Positions 24,836 to 38,900 of a stretch of DNA of 64,000 bases are shown piece by piece. The stretch is taken from positions 46,159,778-46,223,777 of the forward strand of contig CM017567.1 of the NCBI GenBank assembly GCA_007844125.1, written 5' to 3'. The translations under genes were made by a program, and so were the position numbers. The stretch is from Sinonovacula constricta (Eukaryota; Mollusca; Bivalvia; Cardiida; Solecurtidae). The notes under the pieces are model-generated. The model was not told the DNA's origin. It ran no database searches and saw only the letters and a list, made by a program, of their open reading frames with translations. How positions within the stretch are numbered: position 1 is the first letter of the stretch; every line of letters starts with the position of its first letter.

Positions 24836-27800
24836 TGCATTTGTGAAACACTTCAGGAAATGCGAGGTTAGAGCTCTGTAAAACCGATTTAAGCAATCCA
24901 GTAGATCCACATTGCCGACTGACCGTTCCATGGTGGTACCTGTCGTGTTTACTCTATTTGTTAAATGACTCATCACGAATTTGTTATTTTACATTTGGCA
25001 TGCATGTCAATACCTTTTCAAGTTTTAGAATATGCTGCAATGCTCATAGGACTGTGTCATATATTCTTATTACATGTATTTATAATAATACAAATTTGTC
25101 GTCGATATAATCTACATACAATCATGAAACTCAACATTTTTATTTACTTTTTGCTTCATAGCTGTATATGTATTACATTTGATATGTTGCATGCATAAAC
25201 ATTTATCATTACTGCTTTTAAGACATGATATTCAAACATAAAATGTGAAATCATTTTTAATTTTTATGTTGTTTTTGCTGCCTGTTAATCGACATTTGTA
25301 CCCATTTTTAATTTTATTTGTGTATCAGTTGTAGTAAGAATCAGGATGGACTTACACAAGTCATTAGAGTAATAGCATACACATCATATTTAGACATGCA
25401 TTAGCCAATGAGTCAAGATAACTTTTTTCTCTTCTTCTCCAGAATGGAAGCTGTAATATCACAAATTGTTCAGACAGATGTTGATGCATTGGTAAATGAG
25501 ATTATTTTAATTAAGTATTGAGTTGTGCAAAACTGGATGACGACGGTAAAATGATACAGTATCAAGTTTGGTGGCATTTTGAATCTTTTAAACAACAATA
25601 AGGTTTTGCTGTTGTTTCGGTGGTTTCTTATTAGGCTAAATGTGTCAGGCAATAGTTCGCATCAAGGCTTTCTTGTTATGAAATATACGGTATCAACAAA
25701 CGTGTAGTTTCCCTTTCCAGGTATAGAGTGAAAAAAATCATTTAGTATAATGATATGATATAATAAGAACCTTTTCCTTGTTGTTAAATTTGATCTTAAA
25801 TGGGGAGTGAACATCATGGGGCTCAAACCGGCACTGAACAAAGACGGTGCCATTTCAACCTTCCACACATCTGTGATAACATCGTCCTCGCCTTATAATG
25901 ACGAAATAATTAGTCTATTGATAAAGTCCAGAATAGTTGGACAAGAGCATCGGGCAAAGCTTTCAAACATTTATTGTGACTGGGAAATAGAACAGTTTAA
26001 ATGGTCATTTATAATGTATAACACCACGTACATTAGTTTGCATAAGAAAAACAAAACAATGGTTAATGAGTCTAACATTGTATGTACCTAGATTACCACA
26101 TGTGTAAATGAGTATAAGGAGGCGAGATCATCGGAAGTATCGAACCTTATGTTTGATGTGTTTTGATTGTAATGTTATTCATACGGAAAATTGTAAACAT
26201 ATATCATGAAACTTAACTTTTTCAGCTTATTTAATGCATAAGTATCATACCGAAAGGATTGCATAAGTATAGTTAGTTCACGATTGCTTTGACTTCGCGA
26301 CTATGCATCATATACTAGACCGATACATTTGCGATATCTCGCCTGAGGCTTCACTGCCTTCAGCGGCTCTATACAAGGTTATGTGTGACAGAGGTCATTT
26401 GTATCACCTTAGCATCTCAGTGTAAAGTTACCACACGTGTTAGGAAAAACATGACTCACTAGGGATTTTGTATTAAACGGGTGTTGACAAAGAAATTACT
26501 TGGAGAAGTTTTTAAACTCAATGTATTTCGGTTACATTGGTACCATTTATAAGCATTTATTGCAGACCTAATTTAAGTTAAAATGCAATCATATATATTT
26601 CTAATATAAAAGTTGCTATAAAAGTTGCTATTTTCGGATGTTAGTGACTGTGTTGTAACGTTTGTCTTATTTATTTAGAAGGGATGGTTGTTTTTGCCTA
26701 GAAATAACTAGTGGGATATTAAAATATGCATAATTATGAATGACAAAATTGAAAATCATTTTTTCCATTAAAGGTGCTATCCGACAGGTTAGAGATTTTT
26801 TCTCATGCAACCAAAACGATTCTAAAAAAACTAAAAAGATCCCGAAGATGCTATTAATGTGTGCCCTGCATCCATAGAAAAAGCATAACACACCTCTTGT
26901 CATTACAAAACTGTATTTTCTATCCGTGCTACGCTTTACAGTTAGCTATTGCAAAGCTAAAAAACACGTGACCACCTACTTTTGAGATCACGTTACATGA
27001 TCATCCGGAATATCAACTCTGATGTCGAAATCAAACTTAAGCTGTAAACCGCATCCTGCTTATTTATAAACCTGGAAATAGCGGCCAACTAAAGTGAAAT
27101 ACTTCACGATGTCTACTGTCTGACAATTAAAATATATACCTTCTGTTTGCGGCTCTATACCAAATTTACAATCAGGATTTAGAATCAGATCACACGGGTG
27201 TAATGTTGATGAAATAAATAACTGGGAGTTCATTTTTAGGTAACTGTATTTGTGTCGCGTCCCGTAGTACTTAGGAGCAATTATTTTACATATAATTTAG
27301 TATAAAACTCAATCATATGGAAAAAAACTGTATATTTAAATAAATAGTATATATTATCGCATGTTAATGATTGTGTAGTAATTTTTGTCCCATTGTAGAA
27401 TCTATAGTTTTAAAGGAGGTAAATGTATTTTTATGGAGCTAAAGATTTGCCTGGTTTACTATGCGTCGTACATTTGATTATCAACGGAATAATTGAACAA
27501 TTATATGCGCATCTTTAATATCTCACTGAGTTAAACTTTCACCGCCCAAACAGTGCTTTGATTAATTTTATTTTAAGTCTAAAAATTTGGACCTAACCAG
27601 TCAACCTTTCACTATAAATATATATTAATAAATTCTTCATTCACTTCTTCTTTGGTAAAATGTTATGAATCAATAACAAAGTATTCAAAGTATTCGGATG
27701 CGAAAGATCGTAGGATCAAACCCCGACCGCGATTTACGCAACAAGTGGTAAATTTCTCTTGCTTACTCCCAGCAAATGGGGAAGATGTATTTGATGGTAA

Positions 27801-28605
27801 TATAAATCAATAACACACCAAGCTCTTGTTATAAGATATCATGGGGAATTATGTTAACTTTATTACTTTCGCGTTATAAGATAACTTATGTAAACTTCAC
27901 AAATGATTGTCATTAAAACTGTTACGTATGTGGTGGCGAGGCTGTGCCACCATAGTTTTCTCATCGATCGCGTTTTGTAATTTGGAAAGAAAATCTTTAA
28001 ACTGGTATTACGCAAATTTTCAAGGTTACAATATGATTAAAGTCAGATTTATTACTTATTACAAATACGCATTTATATTGCCTGAATGAAAATATATGTT
28101 CGACGGTGGAGATATAGGCCTATATTAAAATACAATGGTGCTTGAACACTCGGACCACCTCGGTCATGTCTATAGAATCCGGATAAAGGCGAATAGTTAC
28201 GAATGGTATTTTCAACTTACTTTCTTGCATTTGATAAATTATGAATAGTTAATTTATATAAAAAATTAAAAAATAATAAAAAACAAATAAAACCAGTTTG
28301 ACAAGAAAACGAAACTCAATCAAATACACTATCAGCACATCATAAATAAAATCTTTCCACTGATCGTAAATTTCTGTACTTAAATATTGTCAATATATTT
28401 AGATCTTATATGTAGATCTAATAAAATAAATCCTTTTACGCTATCTTATCAAAATCCGTACTCTTCTAACCCACCTGGCACATTAAACTTAATTAACCAG
28501 TTGTTTTCTACGATGTAGTGTTTCTAACGGGCACAGGAGGGGTGGTGGGGGGCTAACTGTGACGTAACTAGGGAAAACACATTTTTATAGGAAAAAGAAA
28601 CAGAA
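24836..28605. other. Spacer of unit B
   Basis: Duplicated non-coding sequence that aligns with 58853-61950 of unit D. A degraded tRNA-like fragment with a B-box on the minus strand (about 27700-27745) is shared with 60520-60570. No gene is seen. Confidence 0.5.
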
Positions 28606-28665
28606 ATGTCTGCAGCGGAATATTTTTAAGGAAGACCGAAATGTTTTGTTCGATGTCAGCCTCAA
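28606..28665 (+). pseudogene. Broken copy of BBS5 first exon (unit B)
   Basis: It starts MSAAE like the intact copy, then meets TAA at 28627-28629 and carries a one-base insertion against the 59-bp exon. The rest (cgatgtcagcctcaagta) is still recognisable. Confidence 0.75.
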
Positions 28666-29530
28666 GTATTTCTTAAAAAATTAGTGTTATTTTTATTGGA
28701 TTTCTATTGTTTTATGACATTACTTTGTATTAGCAATTCAGATTGGCATAAGACCACCATTTTCTGCTAGATCCTCATAAATAATAAAGAAAAATACAAT
28801 GTCTGTGGTTAACCCGTTCATTCACAATACCATTTTACGATTTTTAAATCTGCATAAAATTGATGATTTTGTTTGAAACAGTTTTAAGCATATTTTGAAA
28901 ACATGTATGTGCAGGATATGCTTATGGATCACAGGCTAAAGCAGTCTACATATGCACGTTTTCTTTTTTCAAAATAAACAAAATCATATGTTGTTTTTGT
29001 TAACTTTCAGTTTGACATAATATACTTGTGTGAATAGTTGATGATGTGTTAATTCTTTTATGAATGGTTAGTTATTGAAAAAAATGTTTCCATAACGATA
29101 ACCCATTCTTAGGAGTGAGATTGGAATACTACAGTCAACATAAATATTGCACATGACACCCCAAATCATATTATTATAAAACAAGACCGACAACTCTTAA
29201 ATTTTCGTTTATAAATCTTTGAAGTTGTTTTAATTTTACTTTCCTACAAGACTTGATATTCTCATATTTGAGTGGAAAATGATGCATTCCTTACCTGGAG
29301 TAATATATTCCCCTAGACTCGCCTGTTTGTAACTCCTCTGACTCCTTTGCCTCTCACCGCGTGGGTTTGAGTTCTTCGGAGCAGACCTAATGTTAGAAAG
29401 TCTTCCAGCTGACTTGCGGTGCGCCGATGGTTCTACCCAAACATGTGTCTGTGGTATTCCTCCACCAAAAAGTTGGACGTTGCAATAATGATCATAAATT
29501 ATCACTTCAATGTATTTCAAAAAGAAAACA
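28666..29530. other. Spacer without gene
   Basis: Similar to the sequence after the BBS5-like exon in units A and D until about 29290. No feature is seen. Confidence 0.45.
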
Positions 29531-29534
29531 AAAC

Positions 29535-29572
29535 GATGATGATGATGATGATGATGATGGGTATTGTGATGA

Positions 29573-29608
<36 letters not shown>

Positions 29609-30181
29609 GTTTTGCTGCTGTTGATGTTGTTTTGACTTCTGATGATGATAGGTATTGTGATCATTAATGATGATTATTTGATAAAATGATGTTGATGATG
29701 TTTTGTTGCTAAGGAGAATAAGAAGACTGCTTCTAATGGAATGAAAGCTGCTGCTGCTGATGATGATATCATTGTAAAGAAAGGTGGTAATGTTGATTAT
29801 AATAAAGATTATGGCGCTGCCAAAAGTAAAGGTCATGAGCAGTTGCTTTAAATCAAGAAGGCGTTGTTGCTCTACTTTTGCTGCTGATGATGGTGAACAT
29901 TAAGACGATGCGGTTGCTGAAAATTAAGGTGATACAGCTGCTGCTGCTTAAAAACATAGATGACAATGCTGCATTTGCTGCTGCTGTTGTTACCACTACT
30001 AATGCTGATTAACATTTAGAAGAAAGACAACAATGATAATAGATTATTATTATAATTATGATTAAGATTATGATTATGATTATTATTATTAATATAATTA
30101 TTATTATTATTTGATTATTATCATTATTATTTTTTTATTATTATTATTATAATTATAATTATAATTATTATTATTATTGTA

Positions 30182-30255
<74 letters not shown>

Positions 30256-30420
30256 AATGATGATAGATATTTTGTGGATGATAATGTTGCCAATGATTGA
30301 AAGTGTTTGAAAATATTTTTGATAATAATGGCAATGGTGATGGTGATGATGATGCTAATGTTATTGTTGATGAAGTAGTTGGTGATGAGGATAATAATAA
30401 TTTTGTTAGTGATGGAAAAT
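29535..30420. repeat. Simple-repeat block: (GAT)n and (ATT)n
   Basis: Pure (GAT)n at 29537-29610, degenerate GAT/GCT trinucleotides to about 30010, then an (ATT)n tract of about 100 bases at 30150-30255. Poly-Asp and poly-Asn frames across it are artefacts. Confidence 0.9.
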
Positions 30421-30582
30421 ATTTTTATTAACTGAAGTGTTTTCTTGATGGATTGACTGATGACCTTTTTATTTTGTTCTTTACCGAACTGACTTCCACT
30501 AAACATAACTCGGACGTCCAGTTTAGACCGACCAGCGAGACTGTCTAGAAAGACTGGATCAACAGATGGACCGGATTGACTG

Positions 30583-31930
30583 ATTTGGTGCACTGGATGG
30601 GTGGACTGACTGACTGGGCGGACTGACTGGGCGGACTGACTGAGTGGACTGACTGAGTGGACCTGAGCGACTAGGTGGACCTGAGTGACTGGGGGACCGA
30701 CTCACTGGGTGGACTGACTGGGTGGACTGACTGACTGGGTGGATTGACTGGGTGGACTGGCTGGGTGGACTGACTGACTGGGTGGACTTACTGACTGGGT
30801 GAACTGACTGACTGACTGGGTGGACTGACTGGCTGGGTGGACTGACTGACTGGGTGGACTGACTGGGTGGGTGGACTGACTGGGTAGATTGACTGACTGG
30901 ATAGGCTGACTGACTGGGGGTCTGACTGACTTAGTGGACTAACTTACTAGATGGGTGGACTGATTGGGTGGACTAAGTAAGTGCGTTGACTAACTGACTG
31001 ACTGGGTGGACTGACCGACTGGGTGGACTGACTGACTGACTGGTTAGACCTGACTGACTAGGTGGACCTGACTGGGTGGACATGACTTAATGGGTGAACC
31101 TCACTAACTTGGAGACCAACTCAATGGGTGGACTGACTGGGTGGACCTGATTGACTTGCTGGACTGACTGTGTACCTTACTGCCTGGGTGGACATGAAAG
31201 ACTGGGTGTACTAACTAACTGGATGTACTGACTGGGTGGATCTGAGTAACTGGTGACTGACAGACTGGGTGAACCTGAATGGGTTGACATGACTGCGTGC
31301 ACCTGACTTGGTGGAACTGACTGAGTGGACCTGCCTGACTGGGTGGATCTGAATAGGTGGACATGACTGAATAGATAGACCTGACTGACTTGGTGGACTC
31401 AAGGACTGTATGTACCCTGGCTGGACTGACTGACTGGATGGAATGACTGGATGAACTGACTTAATGAATGGACTGACTTAATGGATGGCCTGACTAGATG
31501 GACTGACTGGCTGGACTGACTGGCTGGACTGACTGACTCACTTACTGACTGGATGGATGGAGTGACTGGCTGGACTGACTGACTGGACTGACTTAATGGA
31601 TGGAATGACTGGATGGATGGACTGACTGGATGGACTGACTGACTGACTGACTGAAAGGAGTCATTGGCTGGACTGACTTAGTGGATGGACCGACTGGATG
31701 GACGGACTGCTTGGACTGACTGATTTTATGGACTGACCTGATGGACTGACTTAATGGATGGAATGACTTGACGGACGGACTGACTGGATGGACTGACTGG
31801 ATATACTGACTGACTGGGTGGACCGACTGCCTGGATGGACAGACTGGATCGACTGACTGGATGGATGGACTGACGGACCGATATGTCCAGATGGACTGAA
31901 TAATTGGGCCCACTGAATGAAGGGATGGGC
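30583..31930. repeat. GACTGACTGG minisatellite, about 1.35 kb
   Basis: Dozens of variant units made of gactgactggg(t/c)gg and, in the right half, gactgactggatgga. The unit composition drifts from GGTGGA-rich to GGATGGA-rich along the array. Repetitive Ser/Gln/His/Pro frames on the minus strand come from this periodicity. Confidence 0.9.
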
Positions 31931-32916
31931 TGACTGGCTACTGTTACATGTATTATAATTATTATTCTCGGTATTGGTATTATTGTTGTTATTATTCTAT
32001 GTGTTGTCCTCATTGTTGCTGTTGTTGCTATTCTTCCCTGTAAAGTCATTGTTGTTATTGTTATTCTTTTTCAGTTTTCAGTTGTTTTCTGTTTTAAGTT
32101 TTTATTTCTTATGTTTGTTCCTGATCTATACTGATGTATGTCTGTTTAAGGGGCTCTTAGAAAACACGCTGTTAATGTTATATATGGTATAGAATTTTAT
32201 CATATATTTGATGTCTTAAAATCATACGCCAATCAAATGTGTGAAAACCATAGATTAAGAACTATACTCACTGCCAAGCTTATTGACAAAGAAATAATGG
32301 AAAGCAATTAATGTCCAATTATAAAGTAATTTTTGTCATTAATGAAGTATTTGGTGTTGTTTTTATCACGAAGCACGTGCCATGTGCCCCTTTAACCATC
32401 CGTATACATGAGTGGAAGCACTAACGTGTACCGTTTTAAATCTTGTCATACTAATAATGATAAACATAAAATATAACTAGAAAGCAAAGGGATTCAAACC
32501 CGGGCTTACGTAGTAAAAGGCCAATATCGTAACCACAGTGTCCACTCACTAATGCAAAACCTTGACCTGCCACCTACTTGCATTTGAGACCATCTCAGTT
32601 AAATTATATATATATCAATGTGCAGGATTCACAACTAAGGCAGGTCCCATAGCTGAGACAGATCTCTGGATTTACAATTAGGGCAGGCCTGTATAAGCGA
32701 TTTTGAAATCTTAATCTTCCCGCTGCATTCATACTGAATAAAGTGTTGCTTAGTTGTACATGCAACAAAATTGTCCAATAACAAAGAGCGTTTTTTCTCT
32801 TCCTGTTTAGAACATGTAATGAACCAGATCCCCAGGTAAACAACTGATAGTCTATCATTTCATCGCGTTGACTCTCCGCTAAGTGTATTATTTTTATGTT
32901 TCTCATCTATGCGTGT
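31931..32916 (+). promoter_or_regulatory. Upstream region of gene C with CCAAT and ETS-like motifs
   Basis: A CCAAT box at 32775-32779 and ctcttcctgttt at about 32797-32808 sit at positions like those in B and D. Relative to those copies there is extra sequence at about 32440-32690. Confidence 0.4.
32478..32555 (-). repeat. tRNA-like SINE head in gene C promoter region
   Basis: The minus strand reads gtgagtggacactgtggtta, then cgatattggcc, then cccgggtttgaatccc, matching an A box and B box at tRNA spacing. The upstream regions of B and D lack it. Confidence 0.45.
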
Positions 32917-35900
32917 ATGCGATCAAAACCAGATATGTATATGCTGCGACAGGTAAGTTGGATTTCGTTTTAATTATGTTAGATTTTCTTTTTTGTATCT
33001 TTTCATCTTTCTTTATATCGTTTTACTATGAAAAATTCAAATATGCTCGGTTATGTGCATGAGTTTCGATTTGTTTACGTACACCTCTTATTTATAAGCT
33101 TGGTTGAATATGTTTAATTTTCTTTAACAAAAAAGGTTTTTTTTATTAGCCCTTGTTAAGGTGATAAGTATGTTCAGTCAATATATCTCTAGTGTTAATA
33201 CTGAAGTTCTGGAGGCAATATGGGTTTGTTCTCACGCAATATTATATCATTATTAAATATGAAAAGTTACTTCTGTCCTTGTTATTTTACAACTGCTTAT
33301 GGTTTTCTTTGCTTCATTTGTCCTTAATCTAATGTAAATAAATATTGACATAAATATACATTTCTTATGAACAAACCTACTACATGTATATACATCACAT
33401 TGCTCAGTATTCAAATTGTTGGCGTTGTAAAAAAAGTATCTTCAATTGACAAATAAACGGTTTTGCATTTTAAAGAATATATTTTAAGACGTTTACCTCA
33501 GTTGATCATTCGGTGCTGATCAATGACGAACTGTATTTGACAAAGGTCAAAAGGACACAAAAGATAACGCGTACCAGGTTAATATTTATTAACAGTACTA
33601 CATCATTATTTGCATAATTATTTTCAAGACATTCAGCATAACAATGATTATGCTTTGATACACACCTGTCGATCTGACAAGTTTATTCCAGACAAGTATT
33701 TGGAAGTTGTTTTTTCAATTAATTCCAGGTTTGGGTGATACTGATTCTTATAACCACCATTGGTAAGAACGTTTTCAAGTATATATGTCACTCTGCATAA
33801 TTATGTGTATTCATTTTATCTCTACATGTGGTGTTAAATATATTTTAGTCGAAGTTGAATATATTTTAGTTTAACTTATTAATATATATCGATATGTCCT
33901 GTCCTCATGTGGGGTTACATTACCGATCTATAAGAATAAAGGCAGTTCGAACGACAATTGCAGACCGATTACGATACTAAGTTGCTTTGGTAAACTTTTC
34001 ACTTGTTTTCTGAACAAAAAAGACGTAACAATTACTTAGGAAGTGAAATTATTGTATGTGAGATCAAGGCTGGTTTAGAAAAAATAGATTATTCGTTATA
34101 TTCTGACTCTCCATGATTTGGTACAAAAATGAAACTGGAATAGAAAAAACAAGTTCTATTCCTTTTCAGCGTTTTCGTAAATCTTCACAAGAATTTTGAG
34201 CCAAATGGAATATTAAACCGGTTTGCAGAGCTCTAACCTTGCATTTCCGGAGTGAGCAGGGGGTCTCAAATGTAACCAGGGAATAAAAAACGGATTTACT
34301 TTAAAATACATGGCATGTACCATACAATACATATATTGTATTGCCTTGAAAATAAAAAACTGTCCAAGTAGTGGCATATTCCTAGAGTATTTTCAAAGAT
34401 AGACGTGATTAAAATGTTTTCGAAATTGAATTCGTGTAAGGTGATAAGTATTATTTTTTCAGACAAATTGAAGAAAGGTCTTGACATTGAATAACTAAAT
34501 CACAGCCAAATAACAAGAGAAGACGTGTAAATGATTGTAACATCCTGTGAATAGTCAAGTGAAAAGGCACGTAACAATCCTGATAGGATTTATTATTTGC
34601 CAATATAAGGAGAGATTTCTTACAACCGCCACACTGCACCGGCAACATTGTTGTAAACATGAACAAAAAAAATATATGAACAGGTCCTTGTACTGTACCA
34701 TATACGAAAATTTGAAAAGATACAGGGCGAAGGTGTCCGCATGCCTATCAGATTTAAAAGTTACAACAATACTGTGACAAGAAATGATATAAAATAGACA
34801 AAACCAAACACTTACCGCCTTAAAACGGTCAGTCGGCTTAAGGACCGAGGGAGGTGCTTAAATACAGGGCCAGCAAGATCTTACAATGGCTCACAATTGC
34901 AGGGGGGAACCAGCAAATTTTTAAATAGTTTTTCGTGATTTAAAAAATTACGGCGCATAGCATTTTGTCTAACGCAACTTAACAAGCACTAAATAAATCA
35001 CAATATAATTTCTATTTCTAAGAAAGAACATGTTTTTAACAAAATTAACCGTGCTTTGCATATGCTGCTCACGATTACCGACAGAACAAAACAACAAGCC
35101 ACATCAATGTGTTCAATATGCATACCCTTTCTGCAGAAAGATTCCTTTTACCGGCATTTACCTGTACAACACGACGTGCATATGAATAAGAATAAGAATA
35201 GAATAGTTCATTATTTGACTTTGACTACGCGATATAGTCTCAGGGTCAATTATCATTATTAGTATATTTAACCGCTTAGATTTTCACCTTGATTTGAATA
35301 TTGCAGATTACACGTTGTTTACTTTAAGACTTCTTGTATTCGGCGCCATATAACGGTGTCCCGGTACAGACATAAAATACAAAAGAAATATATTTTTATT
35401 TTGTTAAATCAGGTGATTATGTTCTTATTGTGAATTTACTTTTTGTGACCACATGGAAAGTTTATAGGCTTTGCTTATTCTATTAGTTATGGTTCTTTTA
35501 TTTTTCGAAATCGTCTTCGTCATTGTCAGTTATTTAGTTTTATTTAGACGTATTCAGATCATCGTCAAGATTTTTAACACCACTATCAGCATGATATCTC
35601 AATCAGAAACTACTTAAAACTAATGACTTTTAAAAAAAGGTAACATTTTATACAACATACATTATAATCATAACTCTATTGAGGACATTAATGTCTCTAT
35701 ATTACTGTCTTTGTCTTCTTGTATATTACAACACTAATCCTATAACTATTATACATATACATACGTTTAGAAGAGTGTAATAATCTTTATAGTATAAAAA
35801 TATAAAGTAAAATATGTTTATATTGTAAACAGCATGTCCTGCTGCATTCCAAGATTATAGTGATCAAGATTCGCTGTGCTTCAACACAGTTACATGTCCT

Positions 35901-38900
35901 TGCTGCTCTGAACCGTGTCCATCTGATGGCAATGGACAGTGTGATGGCAACTGTATGGATGGATACTACGGTGAAAGATGTTACAACATTTGCCCACATA
36001 ACTGTATCAGGTGTGTTGACGCTCAACAGGGTGGTCGTGCTTCCAACTGTACACTCTGTGAGGATGGCTACTTCTCCACAGCGTCCCTGTACCAATGTCA
36101 GTCAGCTTGTTCCAGTAACTGTAAGACATGTGAGTCAAGCGCTGATAACTGTACATCTTGTCAGGATGGTTATTATTTCTCAGAACTTCATCAGTGTGTG
36201 AAATGTAATGATGCATGTGTAACGTGTTATTCTCCAAGTTCATGTACATCTTGCAGAGTTGGATTTTACCTTGACAAAGTCCACGAGCAATGTCAACCCT
36301 GTAATCCACTGTGTTATTCTTGCAACTCATCTGACGTCTGCGTCTGTTCCAATGGCTGCTATATTGACGACAGTTTATTGGTTTGTGAAAGTGAAACAAA
36401 CCTTTGTTCTTTTGGCTGTAGAATGAACTTTACTTCAAAATATGAAAGACACAGGTGTGATCAATGTATTGATGGAAATTATGGAGTCGAATGTAACTGT
36501 CAATCGTCTTGTGACAAAACCACAGGTCTATGTGACTCCTGTAAACACGGCTTCTACGGAAACAACTGTACCCTTCATTGTCCTACACACTGCCAAGAAT
36601 GTACCTACACAAAAGGTCAATGCACTACTTGCCTTCGCGGTTTCTATGGTGATAATTGTGAAGTAACTTGTCCAGAGAATTGTCAGGACGGAGCATGCAA
36701 TAAGACAGATGGTCACTGTTTTAGTTGTGTGCCTGGATTTATGGGACTCAGCTGTGAGGTCAGTAACACCACAACCAGAAGTACAAACGGACTTGGTCCA
36801 CCTCTTGTAGTGCCAGCAACTCCGCAGAACTTTGTTGGAGCAGCTGTAGGCATTACACTGACTGCTGTGGTGATCATTGCTGCTCTTGTTGGCGTTGGTT
36901 TTTGGTGCTACAGAAAAAGGTAATAAAACTAAACTTCGTGTTGTTTCTGTTCATTTGTTTGCACTGAGTTTTTGCATAATGTTTATAAAGCAAATGCATT
37001 TTTCATCTACCACCAGACTCTTTTTTGTTAGTATGTTATCCGATTCTTTTAATTGTAATATATTATTAATGACTGATTCACGAACAAGATTATTCCTGAT
37101 AGAAAGAAAATGATCTTGTTTTCATGCGCATGATTATATTAATGACTTATTTTAAAATGTGTACACAGAACAGTGGAATTCAAGTTGTATACTCTTTCCC
37201 TTTACTATTTTTCCAATCGTGTTCTTTCTTCCAGAAACCGTGGGATCAGCAGCGGTAAGTATTAGCAAATCAAAGCCACTGCGAATATTTTCCTAACCGG
37301 TAAAGTTTTAAAGAACAAGTATTTGTAATTACTCCTTTTCCTTGTTGAGCATGTGATTTTCTAATGACCCCCTGTCACTCATAAGTTAATAATTCAATTA
37401 AGAAAATATGTGTAAATAAACGTTTGCAAAATAATGTGTTAATCCTTTTTAATCTGTATGTTCCGTTAACTGAAATATTTTTTGATAATAAAAACACAAT
37501 TTTATACAAAATGAAGTTCCTGCCTGTAGAAGGTAAAATGTAATAATTTAATTAAAATAAGATCTTAATTTGACAGGGAACCGATCGTTGTTTAGCATTA
37601 CTTCAAACATGTCGGATATTGAGAAGGTGGAGAAAGAAATGGTCAGCATTGATTCACAGTTAATCAAGCTGAATACACAGTCAAACAAACTGACGTCTCG
37701 TAGGTCAGAGTTAGAGGCCAAGTTGGAAACACTGAGGAGTAACATACCCTACCAGAATACAAGTTTGTATTTAACTTTTCTTTTCTTGTTGTTTTTGTTG
37801 TTTGTGATTATTGGCGACGAACTGGAACAAATGGTAGCAAATGCCAATCTGGCTCTAGTCTTTGTTTATGTATTATCAAACCACGCATTCAGCGAGAGCA
37901 GGATTTGACAGGTGAGTTTGGGTTCAGAGAAATTGTTGTCATTTCATCTCATAGCGTTTATATCGAACAAGTACTAATTTATAAGGTAGACAGGCCCATT
38001 TTACTAATGTATCTAACAATCTTTGAGTGGGACGACATGTTCATTTTATATACTGTAAACATGTTTATAAAATCATAAGGTGAGACTTTTACCTAGATAG
38101 TGTAAGTGTAAATTATTAAATGAAAGCTAAATATTACTACACACAAATTTTAGTTTTCCAAATTTTATTTTAGAGTCAGCCCGACAAACTACATATAATT
38201 AAGAGTTTGGAAGGGTTGTTAGTCGGCACTTGATGATTTCGCGATCCTTTTGTGTTATAGTCCGAAGTGTTAAGCACAGCTAAAGTGATCCGTGTTAATT
38301 GGCGAGGGAGTGGTGATACGGGTTGTTTATCAGGATATAGTAACTTCAGCTTCGGCCTGCAACTATACACACAATCAGATCAAAATAATTATATAGATGC
38401 ATTGTGCATTTTAGTTCCGCGTCGAAACATTTTTCCAATACATATTCAGACTGATTTTGATTAAATATTTATATTTAATATTCGTATTTTTTGAAAAATG
38501 AGGCACGTTTATTAAAAGAAAAAAGTCAAACATTGAATTATATATTATAAATGATGGCACAAAAGAAGTATCTCAAAATTTGTTGATAAGCTCGCTTTTG
38601 AAGTGGAAAGTATTTTGTCAACATATTGATAATATATTTATCTTAAATGCTTTATTTATGTCCTATTTGCACAAATTAAAATTTAATCGGAACCAAATTT
38701 GTTAACGTTAAAAATTTCAAGAAATATTTTCTCGATATACACGACGAACAGTCTTAAAACAATACAAAACATTCTATGAACCTGCTGGCCACAATAACGG
38801 ACAGTTTAAAATAAACAAGACACGACAAGTTGTTCAGGTGCGTCTACAAGCAGTATACCACTTTGCTGCGTACAGACCCTATTAGAGATATTTTACATCT

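Noticed and set aside
29236..30334. Frames rich in Asp, His or Asn
   Set aside because: They are translations of (GAT)n and (ATT)n tracts with no conserved flanks.
30583..31930. Regular repeats that could suggest a CRISPR-like array
   Set aside because: Units are short, overlapping and without unique spacers, and the genome is eukaryotic. It is a minisatellite.
31211..32049. Minus-strand frames with repeated QSVHPV-like peptides
   Set aside because: They arise from the minisatellite periodicity. There is no start context, splice signal or counterpart in other units.
36007..36399. Long minus-strand frames opposite the EGF exons (also 2473-2769, 18772-18984, 52611-52865)
   Set aside because: They mirror the cysteine-rich coding strand, occur in all copies for that reason, and lack domains.
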